DNA from: Prolixibacteraceae bacterium UBA6162
GTDB lineage: Bacteria > Bacteroidota > Bacteroidia > Bacteroidales > Prolixibacteraceae
Direction of reading: 5' to 3'
Length of the DNA stretch: 22,673 bases
Assembly (NCBI GenBank): GCA_002428215.1
Contig: DIUI01000035.1
Span: 1-22,673 of the forward strand
Positions 7,949 to 16,442 of this stretch are shown here, piece after piece (position 1 is the first letter of the stretch; each line of letters begins with the position of its first letter). Under the pieces are notes generated by a model. The model did no database searches. It saw only the letters and a list, made by a program, of their open reading frames with translations, and had not been told where the DNA came from. The translations under genes were made by a program, and so were the position numbers.

Positions 7949-8782
7949 CTAAATGACCACTTTGTGGGCAGTTATCGATTCTCCTAAAAAGAGGGAGGCT
8001 TTGGCTTCAAAATTTGCTGCAGTTTCAGTTGTAAGGTAACGCACATTACCCCCTTTAGACAGACGCTGTTCCATTTCGGGATGCCTGAAAAGATAATCGG
8101 AAAGTTTCTCTGCAACCACAGGACCCTGGTCGACCAGCTTTAAATGAAATGGCAGAAATTTCTGAATGGCAGAGATTAACAGCGGATAGTGCGTACAACC
8201 CAAAACCACCGTGTCGAGCTCCGGATCCTGTGCAAGCAATAGCTGCAGATCGCGTTCCACAAAAAAGTCGGTTCCTGCATTGTTAGTTTCATTGTTTTCG
8301 ACCAACGGCACCCACATTGGACAAGCATGCTGAACAGTTGACGTAACCCTACCCCCACTCCACTTCTCAAACTCTATGGGATATGACATTGATGAAACGG
8401 TTCCAGGGGTACCCAAAACACCAACCCTTCCGTTACGGGTAAGTTCAGCCACCTTTTCGACGCATGGTCTGATAACCCCCAACACCCGGTTATCAGGTGC
8501 AAGATGCGGCAAATCACGTTGCTGAATATTCCGTAGCGCCTTGGCTGAAGCGGTATTACAGGCCAAAATTACCAGGGGACAAGATTGACCAAACAAGTAG
8601 GTTACAGCTTCGAGGGTATAGTTGTAAACGACCTCGAAAGATCTGGTTCCATAGGGTGTACGGGCATTGTCGCCGAGGTATAGAAAGTCGTATTGAGGCA
8701 ACCATTTGCGCAGCTCCCGAAGGATCGTTAATCCTCCGTAGCCGGAATCGAATACGCCAATAGGTGCTGGTTTTTGATCCAT
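7949..8782 (-). CDS. murI: Glutamate racemase
   Basis: A 277-residue cofactor-independent racemase producing D-glutamate for peptidoglycan. It has both catalytic cysteines, C75 in ACNTAS and C196 in GCTHYP, plus D12 in the N-terminal FDSGYGG motif and H198. Length and motifs are standard for the family. The start codon lies 10 nt after the end of the glycogen synthase gene on the same strand, so the two are probably co-transcribed although their functions are unrelated. The assignment is secure. Confidence 0.96.
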   Translation of the reverse strand: MDQKPAPIGVFDSGYGGLTILRELRKWLPQYDFLYLGDNARTPYGTRSFEVVYNYTLEAVTYLFGQSCPLVILACNTASAKALRNIQQRDLPHLAPDNRVLGVIRPCVEKVAELTRNGRVGVLGTPGTVSSMSYPIEFEKWSGGRVTSTVQHACPMWVPLVENNETNNAGTDFFVERDLQLLLAQDPELDTVVLGCTHYPLLISAIQKFLPFHLKLVDQGPVVAEKLSDYLFRHPEMEQRLSKGGNVRYLTTETAANFEAKASLFLGESITAHKVVI

Positions 8783-8792
8783 GTCAGAAAGC

Positions 8793-10628
8793 TCAACGGC
8801 TCAAAGCCAGTTCGTAAGCACGATCATAATATTTCCCAAGATTCCGCCAGTCGAAATGAGGAGAGGCTGCTTCACAATTGTTTCGAAGGTTGATACGCTC
8901 CCGTCGGTTCATCTGTACAAATCGAAAGAGAATTTCAGCCAGCTGACTTGCGGATTCGTTAAAATCCATCTGTTTGCGTTCGACAATAAACATACCCGCC
9001 TTCTCCTTATCCGGGAAATTGTGCATTACGTAATCGCCGAATCCCGATAAATCGCTGGTAACAGAAGGAACCCCACTGGCCAAACTTTCGAGAGGGGTAT
9101 ATCCCCATGGTTCATAATAACTTGGAAAGATGCCCAAATGACAACCTCTCACAAATTGCGAATAATCCATTTTAAAAAGTGGATTAGAGGCAGTGACAAA
9201 ATCGGGATGATAAACCACCTTTACCTTGTCGTGCTGGTTGTTGACCAAATTTGCAGTGCGGAGGAAGTTGAGAATTTCATCCTTGTGGTCGGCCACCAGA
9301 TTATGGGTTACCACCTTGGGCAGACTCTTAGACTTCCAGCCCTGAACAAACCGGCGCAATTTTAGCCGGTTATAATCCTCAACAAGGTCGGTAAGATTTG
9401 GGAATTGGTAAGATCCTGTAGAAGAAGTAATTGCCTTGTATAATCGGTCGCCCACCTGCTCCTGAATCTCTTCGCAGGCCCTGCGGATATCTTCAATCTG
9501 CGCTTTGGCTTCGAGTACTTCCGGGTTGAACGAGTGAAAAGGTTGTTTGGTTATAAAGAAACAGACTACTGTACGGTCAATGCCAGCATATTGCATCTTC
9601 CAGTTTAACCGTGCCAATGCCTCAAGGGTAATGTCGTAACCCTTGTTATAGTATTCGTACCTTCCTGATGTAAAGAAATATATGGTTTTATCGAGATCGA
9701 AAGCATAACTCTGGAAAAAGTGCCCCATGACAAAATCATGAATCTTGCTTTTGAAATCGGCATGCAGATTTTGAATCTGATGCAGGGCTTCGAATCGCTG
9801 AATATTGAGTCCATTGGGTAAAATCACCTCAGGATCGCGCCCCAAAAGATATTTACACTCCTGCGCAGTAACCTGGCTCACTGTGGTAAAAATATGGGAT
9901 CCATGAGCAGCAGCACGCTCAATATCTACTATGGCACGAACATTAAAATAATTCGCTTCTTTTTCCCAATCGTAAAATGCCAGGTGGTCGTAAAATTTGG
10001 TGTCGTTCATAGCCAAATAACGGCCCAAAAGAGTGGCATGAGTAGTAAATACAGTTTTGATATTCAGGTTCTCATGGCGTATTCCCGGGATAGGCAGGCC
10101 CGCCATCCACTCATGAAAATGGGCGATATTGTTGAGATGACAACCACCCAACTCACAATAAATTTGAAAAAACACTTTTACCTGATGACCAAATGAAGCT
10201 ACCTGGTTCAACAGGGCATCATTATCGGGTAGAGATATATGATGCTGTTCCCAAACAGAATATTTAATTTCACCCAGTCTGTCAAAGATCGAAAACGGAT
10301 TGAACAGGATTACTGTAGGCCTGCCGGATACAATCCACTGACCAAAGTGAACATCGTAACCCAACTCTCGCATGCGCAAAACAGCCTGCCCTACCGGCCC
10401 TTCGTAGTTTGTATATGGGTCAAATGCAACGGCGGCCTGACTCTCGATGTAAGGCCCAATCAGAAAATAATTATTCTTATCAATTTTCTCTATAACCGAT
10501 GGGACCTTGGAACGAATAACCGTATAGATACCTCCAACCTGATTACAGACCTCCCATGCAATTTCGAACAGATTAACTCCCTGATAAATGGTATTTTCCT
10601 GCTCTGGCGAAGCGTTGTGGTTTATCAT
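8793..10628 (-). CDS. Glycogen synthase, eukaryotic-type (GT3 family)
   Basis: A 611-residue glycosyltransferase that extends alpha-1,4-glucan from a nucleotide-glucose donor. It resembles animal/fungal GT3 synthase rather than bacterial GlgA. The N-terminal FEIAWEVCNQVGGIYTV matches GT3, as does the region around YYEPWGYTPLE (504-514), with the E-x7-E pair at E506 and E514. Near the C-terminus, RRERINLR (575-582) and FDWRNLGKYY align with the eukaryotic arginine-rich regulatory helix. Four of its six arginines are kept and the last two are replaced. The protein ends where the eukaryotic phosphorylated tail would begin. The donor (UDP- or ADP-glucose) is not determined. It lies just upstream of murI on the same strand; the amylomaltase further along the window would act on the same polymer class. 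Confidence 0.9.
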   Translation of the reverse strand: MINHNASPEQENTIYQGVNLFEIAWEVCNQVGGIYTVIRSKVPSVIEKIDKNNYFLIGPYIESQAAVAFDPYTNYEGPVGQAVLRMRELGYDVHFGQWIVSGRPTVILFNPFSIFDRLGEIKYSVWEQHHISLPDNDALLNQVASFGHQVKVFFQIYCELGGCHLNNIAHFHEWMAGLPIPGIRHENLNIKTVFTTHATLLGRYLAMNDTKFYDHLAFYDWEKEANYFNVRAIVDIERAAAHGSHIFTTVSQVTAQECKYLLGRDPEVILPNGLNIQRFEALHQIQNLHADFKSKIHDFVMGHFFQSYAFDLDKTIYFFTSGRYEYYNKGYDITLEALARLNWKMQYAGIDRTVVCFFITKQPFHSFNPEVLEAKAQIEDIRRACEEIQEQVGDRLYKAITSSTGSYQFPNLTDLVEDYNRLKLRRFVQGWKSKSLPKVVTHNLVADHKDEILNFLRTANLVNNQHDKVKVVYHPDFVTASNPLFKMDYSQFVRGCHLGIFPSYYEPWGYTPLESLASGVPSVTSDLSGFGDYVMHNFPDKEKAGMFIVERKQMDFNESASQLAEILFRFVQMNRRERINLRNNCEAASPHFDWRNLGKYYDRAYELALSR

Positions 10629-10760
10629 GATGGTTCATTTTTCATAATCAAACAATGGTTGAATTTAAGAAATTATATCGTTCACTCCCTCTGTTTTTGC
10701 TTAACAACATTAGAATTTAGTAGATACTCCGATGAAAAGTACGTGATTCTAAATATCGGC

Positions 10761-10788
10761 AAAAAAAAAAGCTGCCAAGGGCAGCTTT
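10761..10788 (-). terminator. Intrinsic terminator of the envelope operon
   Basis: The minus strand reads an 8-bp perfect stem AAGCTGCC/GGCAGCTT with a 3-nt CTT loop, followed by a run of ten T residues (10770-10761). It lies 26 nt past the stop of the second ompH gene and should separate the envelope operon from the downstream glycogen synthase gene. Confidence 0.85.
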
Positions 10789-10813
10789 CTATAGTTTTAT
10801 CGAAACCGAGTGA

Positions 10814-11335
10814 TTACGGGATATTCAATTTTTGTTTTACCAGAGGCATAACATCAACACTTTCAGGTGAACGGTAGAGTACGGTACCCAGTTCGCCACT
10901 GACATCGAAAATATAGATAAGTCCACGCTCACGACCTACATCAGAAACCGCTTTTTGGGCTTTTTCAAAAATAGGACGCAACATCTCGTTTTGTTTTTGC
11001 TGGAGCTGCTGCTGGGCTATGGTCTGAAATGTCTGAATACGTTGCTGGAGATCCTGAATATCGGCTTCACGGGCTGAACGCACAATTTCAGAAAGAGAAT
11101 CACGACGTTGAATATATTCGTTGTATTTTGTTTCAAGCTCAGTTTGCATAGTGCCAAACTGCTGCTCAAGTTCCTCAACCTCCTTGGTATATGCAGCCTC
11201 GGCCTGAGTTCTTTCAGGCATGACTTGTATAAGCGCCTGAAGATCGATATGTCCGAATTTTCCCTCCTGGCCGATGGCACTGCCCGCAATCAAAACGAAT
11301 GATAGTAAGGCAATAATCTTTGAAAAGTTTCTCAT
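10814..11335 (-). CDS. OmpH/Skp family periplasmic chaperone (second copy)
   Basis: A 173-residue Skp-like protein. Residues about 1-22 form a signal peptide (hydrophobic IIALLSFVLIAG, cleavage near AIGQ). The mature protein starts with FGHIDLQALIQVMPE, the conserved beta strand/hinge of OmpH. A long Glu/Gln-rich coiled coil (about 40-125) follows, then a C-terminal beta region with YIFDVSGELGTVLYRSPE. Trimeric Skp grasps unfolded outer-membrane proteins in the periplasm and hands them to the BAM complex; bamA is two genes upstream. I chose the ATG at 11335 over the in-frame TTG at 11341 because it directly precedes a good signal peptide. It lies 44 nt after the other ompH gene and is the last gene before the terminator. 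Confidence 0.9.
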   Translation of the reverse strand: MRNFSKIIALLSFVLIAGSAIGQEGKFGHIDLQALIQVMPERTQAEAAYTKEVEELEQQFGTMQTELETKYNEYIQRRDSLSEIVRSAREADIQDLQQRIQTFQTIAQQQLQQKQNEMLRPIFEKAQKAVSDVGRERGLIYIFDVSGELGTVLYRSPESVDVMPLVKQKLNIP

Positions 11336-11379
11336 AATCAATGTGTGGTTATCAAATTTTTGTGTGGCAAATATAGAAA

Positions 11380-11895
11380 TTAATTCTTATAACCAAGTTT
11401 TTGTAATACCTGGTCGCTCAAGTCAAATCTGGGATTCGAAAACAGCAGCGTGGTGCCGCCGGCCTTATCAAAAATTACGGCGTAACTCCCCTCGTCGGCA
11501 ATCTCCTGAACAGCATTAAACACTTCATCCTGTATGGGCTTCACCAACGATTGACGCCGGCGAAAAAGATCACCATTGGGACCAAAATAACGTCTTTGAA
11601 GATCTTTATACTCCTTTTCTCTGGTTATAATTACATCCTCGCGCTTACGCTTCATATCCTCAGTCAGCAAGACACTTTCTGCCTGAAAATCCTGATACAT
11701 CTTTTCGATATCGGCGTACATAGACTCCAGCTCTTTCTGGTATTGCTGAGAGAGCTGATCGAGTTGGTCCTGGGCTGCGGTAAAAGCGGGTATGCTTTCC
11801 AGAATATAATCAGAATCGATAAAAGCAAATTTTTGTGCCCATCCCGAAGCTGCCACCATAGTGGCAAAAAGTGCGGTTAACAATAGTTTTCTCAT
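11380..11895 (-). CDS. OmpH/Skp family periplasmic chaperone (first copy)
   Basis: A 171-residue paralogue of the next gene. The signal peptide is MRKLLLTALFATMVAASGWAQ-like, with cleavage near residue 20. The mature start KFAFIDSDYILESIPAF is the typical OmpH beginning, followed by a coiled coil rich in Gln, Glu and Lys and a C-terminal strand region (YAVIFDKAGGTTLLFSNPRFDLS). The start is the ATG at 11895: the in-frame codon at 11946 would add 17 residues ahead of a complete signal peptide. It lies 60 nt after bamA. Its role is presumed to be a holdase for outer-membrane proteins. Paired ompH genes are common after bamA in this phylum; the two copies are diverged enough to be distinct in function. 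Confidence 0.9.
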   Translation of the reverse strand: MRKLLLTALFATMVAASGWAQKFAFIDSDYILESIPAFTAAQDQLDQLSQQYQKELESMYADIEKMYQDFQAESVLLTEDMKRKREDVIITREKEYKDLQRRYFGPNGDLFRRRQSLVKPIQDEVFNAVQEIADEGSYAVIFDKAGGTTLLFSNPRFDLSDQVLQKLGYKN

Positions 11896-11955
11896 ACCAT
11901 ATGATTTATAGATATATGAAACACCTTTAGACAAAATCCAAGCCAAAAAATAATC

Positions 11956-14652
11956 CTAGAACTGCTGTCCAATTACAAAGTGGAAATTGCTGCCGGCAGC
12001 ATCAGACCATGGTACACGGTCAAATCCATATCCCCAGTCGATTCCCATTAAACCAAACATGGGCAGAAAGATTCGCACACCCACGCCGGCCGAGCGGTAT
12101 AACTTGTAAGGGTTGTAGGTTTGGAATTGCATATCGGTATTCCCTGCTTCCAGAAATGCAAGTGCAAAGATCGTTGCACTGGGCTTGAGTGTCACCGGGT
12201 ATCGCATTTCAAAGGTAAACTTGGAGTACATTTTTGAGCCATTACGATCGCGACTCAGACTGAAATCCTTGTATCCACGCAAAGCAACATATTCGGTTCC
12301 ATATATATTATAACCCGACATGCCCGATCCCCCAACGATGAATCCTTCGAATGGAGACAAAAGGTTTTTGTTGTAATAGCCCAAAAATCCAAATTCAACG
12401 GCCGAGCGAAGTACCAAATTCCTGTTCCGGGATAAACTATTAAATACCTGGCCTTTAAAGTTCCATTTGTGGTATTCAATCCAGTTAAATTTTTCGGAAT
12501 TGGGAATGGTTGGATCACTGAAGTCCTTATTGCTAAACAGCGAAAATGGAGGCGTTGCTTTCAGCGACAAGCTAAACTGAGAGCCGGAGCGCGAATAGAG
12601 CGGATTATCGACCGAGTTGCGTCCAAATACCGTTTTGAAACTGGTGTTACGGAAAGTACCGTTGACCTGCCCGTTTTCATCGGCCAGGAAGTAAAAATAG
12701 CTTCCCATGTTCTGTAACCGGTAATGCTCGAATGAAAGCTCATGGTAAACCGTAAAATAATCATCGGGCCATTTCAAACGATACCCATACCCCATGGCGA
12801 TAGCCATAGTCTCCCATATCTGGTCGTCTTTGGTATCGGCATTTTCAGCTTCATAGTTATAGGTATAGGTTGGGTATCCATAACCGCCATAAGGGTAACT
12901 TCCACCGTATCCACCACCGTAACCACCATAACCACCACCGTAGCCATAGGGACTGTATCCACCGTATCCACCTCCATATCCATAGGGACTATAGCCACCG
13001 TATCCACTGCCATAGTAATTCTGCATATACTTGTTCGCACTGTAGTTGATGCGCGAAAAGCTTAATGAGCTGGAGAAAGAGTTGGGTTTTTTACCCCCAA
13101 GCCAAGGCTCAATGAACGATAGACTTACTGTTTTATAATACTGCCCGCTGGTTTGGTAACGCAGACTTAAGGTTTGTCCGTCGCCCGTTGGAAGGGGGCG
13201 CCAGGCCTCCTTGTTAAAAAGATTCCGGGCCGAGAAATTGGCAAATTTAAGCCCTACTGACCCCACAAACATACCGGCACCCCAGCCACCCGATAGTTCA
13301 ATCTGATCGTTGGCCTTTTCCTGAAGCTGATAATTGATATCCACAGTACCATCTTCAGGCTGAGGATTAACATCGGGGACAATCGCCTCAGGATCGAAAT
13401 GTCCGAGCTGCGAAAGCTCTCTGATCGATCGGATAATGGCGGTTTTGGCAAACAGATCACCAGGATAGGTGCGAATGGCACGCCGGGCAACATGTTCATG
13501 GGTTTTGGTATTACCAGTAATCCCAATATTCCTGATTGTGGCTTGCTTGCCTTCGTAGATGCGCATCTCAAGATCGATTGAATCCTGCTGAATATTGATC
13601 TCTACCGGATCGACATTGAAGAACAGGTAGCCATTGTCGAGGTATACATTCGAAACGGCATCGTCGTCTGACGAGAGTCGTTTATCGAGCAGTTTCTGGT
13701 CGAAGATATCACCCTTCTTAATACCCAGAACAGCATCGAGATATTCCTGTGGATAAATCGTATTGCCTACCCATTTTATGTCGCGGAAATAGTATTTGTT
13801 CCCCTCTTCCAGCCAGATTTCCACATTTACACGATTGGACTCATCGGCGGCATATACGGTATCACGCATAATCACAGCATCTCGATACCCCTTTTCATTG
13901 TATTTTTTGATAAGGTTTACCTTATCTTCCTGGAATTTATCATCCAAAAACTTTTTCGTTCTGAAGAAGTTGGTCAATTTTTTTGAATTGGTCTTTTTCA
14001 TGGCTCGCTCTAGAGTCGAAGCCTTTACTTCAACATTGCCATTGATAATTACATTCTGTATTCTGACCTTTTCCTTCTTATCAACAGTAATATCCAGTAT
14101 CAGGCTGTTCACCTGGGTGGTATCGTCGCGTTGCACAATAACAACTTCTGTATTGAGGAATCCCTTTTCCAGAAAAATATTGCGAATAAGTCGCTGGGCA
14201 TTGTTGATCTGATTATCGGTTACCTGACTTCCTTTCAACAGGAGGACTTTACCGGTAATATCGTCTCTTTCCGATTTGGTTACACCGTAGTAATTCACAT
14301 CGGAGAGCCTTGGCCGCTCTTGCAGATAAATTTCTAGCCATACGCGCGATCCCACAATCTGGGTGGCGGTTATGCGGACATCGGAGAATAGCCCTTGTTC
14401 CCATAATTTTCGAATGGCGGTTGTGATATCCTCGCCTGGAATATCGACTTCCCTGCCAACGGTCAACCCACTCAGTTGAATCAATACATCGTGGTCGAGA
14501 TAGCGTATTCCTGTAACCTCAACACCTGCAATGGAGTACCTCTGAGGACTGGAGTAATAAATGGAAAAATTGGTCGGGTCGGGCTGCTGTCCGAAAACAT
14601 TTATCCATCCCGCCAGAATCAAAAACAAAAAAATCGTTATCTTTTTATACAT
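11956..14652 (-). CDS. bamA: Outer-membrane protein assembly factor BamA
   Basis: An 898-residue Omp85-family insertase that folds beta-barrel proteins into the outer membrane. It has an N-terminal signal peptide (ends near FGQQ, about residue 22), five POTRA domains (about 36-112, 113-190, 195-285, 286-367 and 370-447) and a C-terminal 16-strand barrel (about 452-898) ending in Phe. The loop-6 motif appears as LRGY (791-794), matching the VRGF/Y signature. It is longer than the 810-residue E. coli protein, partly because of a Gly/Tyr-rich insert at about 546-600, predicted to lie in extracellular loop 3. It starts 13 nt after uppS in the DUF6089-uppS-bamA-ompH-ompH operon. Identity is secure; the function of the insert is unknown. 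Confidence 0.95.
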   Translation of the reverse strand: MYKKITIFLFLILAGWINVFGQQPDPTNFSIYYSSPQRYSIAGVEVTGIRYLDHDVLIQLSGLTVGREVDIPGEDITTAIRKLWEQGLFSDVRITATQIVGSRVWLEIYLQERPRLSDVNYYGVTKSERDDITGKVLLLKGSQVTDNQINNAQRLIRNIFLEKGFLNTEVVIVQRDDTTQVNSLILDITVDKKEKVRIQNVIINGNVEVKASTLERAMKKTNSKKLTNFFRTKKFLDDKFQEDKVNLIKKYNEKGYRDAVIMRDTVYAADESNRVNVEIWLEEGNKYYFRDIKWVGNTIYPQEYLDAVLGIKKGDIFDQKLLDKRLSSDDDAVSNVYLDNGYLFFNVDPVEINIQQDSIDLEMRIYEGKQATIRNIGITGNTKTHEHVARRAIRTYPGDLFAKTAIIRSIRELSQLGHFDPEAIVPDVNPQPEDGTVDINYQLQEKANDQIELSGGWGAGMFVGSVGLKFANFSARNLFNKEAWRPLPTGDGQTLSLRYQTSGQYYKTVSLSFIEPWLGGKKPNSFSSSLSFSRINYSANKYMQNYYGSGYGGYSPYGYGGGYGGYSPYGYGGGYGGYGGGYGGSYPYGGYGYPTYTYNYEAENADTKDDQIWETMAIAMGYGYRLKWPDDYFTVYHELSFEHYRLQNMGSYFYFLADENGQVNGTFRNTSFKTVFGRNSVDNPLYSRSGSQFSLSLKATPPFSLFSNKDFSDPTIPNSEKFNWIEYHKWNFKGQVFNSLSRNRNLVLRSAVEFGFLGYYNKNLLSPFEGFIVGGSGMSGYNIYGTEYVALRGYKDFSLSRDRNGSKMYSKFTFEMRYPVTLKPSATIFALAFLEAGNTDMQFQTYNPYKLYRSAGVGVRIFLPMFGLMGIDWGYGFDRVPWSDAAGSNFHFVIGQQF
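12931..13002 (-). repeat. Tandem 36-bp repeat inside bamA
   Basis: Two consecutive copies of a 36-bp unit encode the 12-residue repeat YGGYSPYGYGGG (BamA residues 551-562 and 563-574). They sit in a wider Gly/Tyr-rich tract (about 12853-13017) that continues as YGG repeats. The copies differ at synonymous positions, so this is not a very recent perfect duplication. Copy number may vary among strains. Confidence 0.8.
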
Positions 14653-14665
14653 TCCAATCTTGGGT

Positions 14666-15418
14666 TTAATAGCCAGTTATTTGTTCGCTTGTCATGCCGA
14701 ATCTCCGCTCACGCCGCTGAAAATCAACAATCGCCTCAAACAAATCCTCCTTCCTGAAATCAGGCCATAACTTTTCAGGAAAATACAACTCAGCATAGGC
14801 AATCTGCCACAGCAAAAAATTGCTTATCCGATATTCTCCGCTGGTCCGTATAAGCAACTCCGGATCGGGTATATTTGCAGTGGCAAGATAGCCTTCAAAC
14901 ATTTCACTGGTTACGTCAGAGGCTTTAATTTTATTCTCCAGAACATCGTTGGCCAGCAAACGGGCTGCCCGGGTTATTTCCCATTTCGAACTATAGCTTA
15001 TTGCCAATATTACATTTAGTCCGGTGTTGGCGCGAAGTTTCTCGATACAACTATCGAGCTTGGCTACAACGCGCTCGGGCAACATGCTTTGATCGCCAAT
15101 TACAGACAACCTCACATTGTTTTTCATAAGGTTAACCGTCTCTGAATCGATGGCATGCACTAAGAGACCCATCAGCCCATCGACTTCATGCTTTGGTCTG
15201 GACCAGTTTTCGGTAGAGAAGGCATACAGAGTGAGATATTCAATCCCAATTTCGCCAGCTCCCTCAACAACAGACCGCACAGCCTCAACGCCATGTTCAT
15301 GACCAAACAGCCGGTCGCTTCCGTGATTGGCAGCCCAACGTCCGTTACCATCCATAATGATGGCAATGTGCCGGGGCAATTTATCTATATTTATGTGGTC
15401 TTTAAAAGACACTTCCAT
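14666..15418 (-). CDS. uppS: Undecaprenyl pyrophosphate synthase (cis-prenyltransferase)
   Basis: A 250-residue cis-isoprenyl transferase making the C55 lipid carrier for peptidoglycan and surface glycans. It carries the catalytic MDGNGRWA motif (D23), SxxNW-type segment STENWSRP, and the pyrophosphate/metal-binding motif RTSGEYRISNFLLWQ (191-205), with the metal-binding E of YAELYF at 210. Length and motifs are normal. It starts 7 nt after the DUF6089 gene and is followed after 13 nt by bamA, so lipid-carrier synthesis and outer-membrane assembly are under one transcript, an arrangement common in Bacteroidetes. Confidence 0.96.
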   Translation of the reverse strand: MEVSFKDHINIDKLPRHIAIIMDGNGRWAANHGSDRLFGHEHGVEAVRSVVEGAGEIGIEYLTLYAFSTENWSRPKHEVDGLMGLLVHAIDSETVNLMKNNVRLSVIGDQSMLPERVVAKLDSCIEKLRANTGLNVILAISYSSKWEITRAARLLANDVLENKIKASDVTSEMFEGYLATANIPDPELLIRTSGEYRISNFLLWQIAYAELYFPEKLWPDFRKEDLFEAIVDFQRRERRFGMTSEQITGY

Positions 15419-15425
15419 TAACTTA

Positions 15426-16145
15426 CTATCTAAAGGTGGGGCAAGGTACCTCTTTTATGAACATACTGGCCCTCACAAAAACATGTATGCCCAAAAATCC
15501 AACCCAATCAGTATTGTGCAAAGCAGTACTAAAAACGGGTGTTGGTGAAGCAGAAGAACCAGCGACAGAACTCGACAAATTTAACAAATCGAGATTGTCT
15601 GAAAGGAGTTTTCTTAACTGATAATCAACACCTATTCCAACATTACGGTTCAAAGCCAATTTAATCCCGGATCCAAAAGCCAGATTAAGGGCAAATGGGG
15701 AATAATCAGGTTGCTGTACAGGTGCATAACTGAGTCTACTTCTCAAACCTGCAACCGATATGAAACCCATACTGATTAGTGGCTCGCCAAAATAGGAAAC
15801 ACCCAATCCTCCAGACAAATAGGGAGTAATCCAGATATTGGGATTGCCCAAATCGAACCGGTAATAGGTTACTTCGGCCTGGCCAGCAAGATCCATAATA
15901 CGGGTAGGCAAATAATTCCCCATGGGTTGCCCCGTAGAGAATGTAACCTTTGCACTAACGCGTGGATTGAAATTTAAACGGTAAAAAGCGCCCATAGCTG
16001 GTGCTGTGAAATCGGTAAAACGAATAGTTTCGATATCACCGATGTAGTTTGTACCCCCTAAGAAGAATCCAAGCTCTTCGCTCTTTTGAGCAGCAGCACG
16101 CACAACCAGAAAAAATCCCAACGCAAAAAGAAGTATTCGCTTCAT
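15426..16145 (-). CDS. DUF6089 family outer-membrane beta-barrel-like protein
   Basis: A 239-residue protein with a clear signal peptide (hydrophobic LLFALGFFLVV, cleavage near RAAAQ). Alternating hydrophobic/aromatic segments such as LGFFLGGTNYIGD, FTDFTAPAMGAFYRLNFNPRVSAKV and PYLSGGLGVSYFGEPL suggest beta strands of a small outer-membrane barrel. It matches my knowledge of the DUF6089 family, which is found at this place upstream of uppS and bamA in Bacteroidetes. The function is not known; position suggests a role in envelope assembly. It is the first gene of the operon. Confidence 0.75.
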   Translation of the reverse strand: MKRILLFALGFFLVVRAAAQKSEELGFFLGGTNYIGDIETIRFTDFTAPAMGAFYRLNFNPRVSAKVTFSTGQPMGNYLPTRIMDLAGQAEVTYYRFDLGNPNIWITPYLSGGLGVSYFGEPLISMGFISVAGLRSRLSYAPVQQPDYSPFALNLAFGSGIKLALNRNVGIGVDYQLRKLLSDNLDLLNLSSSVAGSSASPTPVFSTALHNTDWVGFLGIHVFVRASMFIKEVPCPTFR

Positions 16146-16442
16146 CGGGTATTCAAAAGATTTTAATCACTGGTGCAGGCACTTAATAAACTCAGGTCCG
16201 TAAAATAGGTAAGGTGAACACCGGCCGACAACCCTTCAGCAGACAGCCATGAGACACAATAACCAGTCCAAAAGACCTGGCCATTTTTTAACTTACGCTA
16301 ATTCAATGAACTACTTAAAAAAAAGTTCTGAACTATGCCGTTCAGAAGTGGTACAAAAGTAATATAATTTAAAAAAATCAGCGCCTGCACACCATTATAA
16401 AACCAAAAGTGCGGTTAAAAATTGTTAAGCTCAGAAAAAATA
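16146..16442. other. 297-nt intergenic region between nadK and the envelope operon
   Basis: The largest gene-free stretch of the window. It holds the probable nadK terminator (16317-16347), and presumably the promoter of the DUF6089-uppS-bamA operon in its lower half. I could not find an exact TAnnTTTG match on the minus strand, so the promoter position is not assigned. No ORF or RNA gene is evident. The DNA near 16350-16440 is AT-rich. Confidence 0.4.
16317..16347 (-). terminator. Probable intrinsic terminator of nadK
   Basis: On the minus strand a perfect 8-bp stem TTCTGAAC/GTTCAGAA with a 6-nt loop (GGCATA) is followed after one base by eight T residues (16324-16317). It lies about 95 nt past the nadK stop, in the gap before the DUF6089 operon, so it should end the CBS-nadK transcript. 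Confidence 0.65.

Noticed and set aside
10239..10877. 212-residue open frame on the plus strand across the start of the glycogen synthase gene and into the second ompH gene
   Set aside because: It runs antisense to two well-supported genes and through the intrinsic terminator; its sequence has no protein-family features.
12931..13002. 36-bp direct repeats considered as a CRISPR-like array
   Set aside because: The two copies are directly adjacent with no spacers, in frame and within the bamA coding sequence, so they are a protein repeat.
12742..13065. 107-residue plus-strand frame rich in Val, Thr and Ile
   Set aside because: It is the antisense shadow of the Gly/Tyr repeat in bamA; the low-complexity composition is a by-product.
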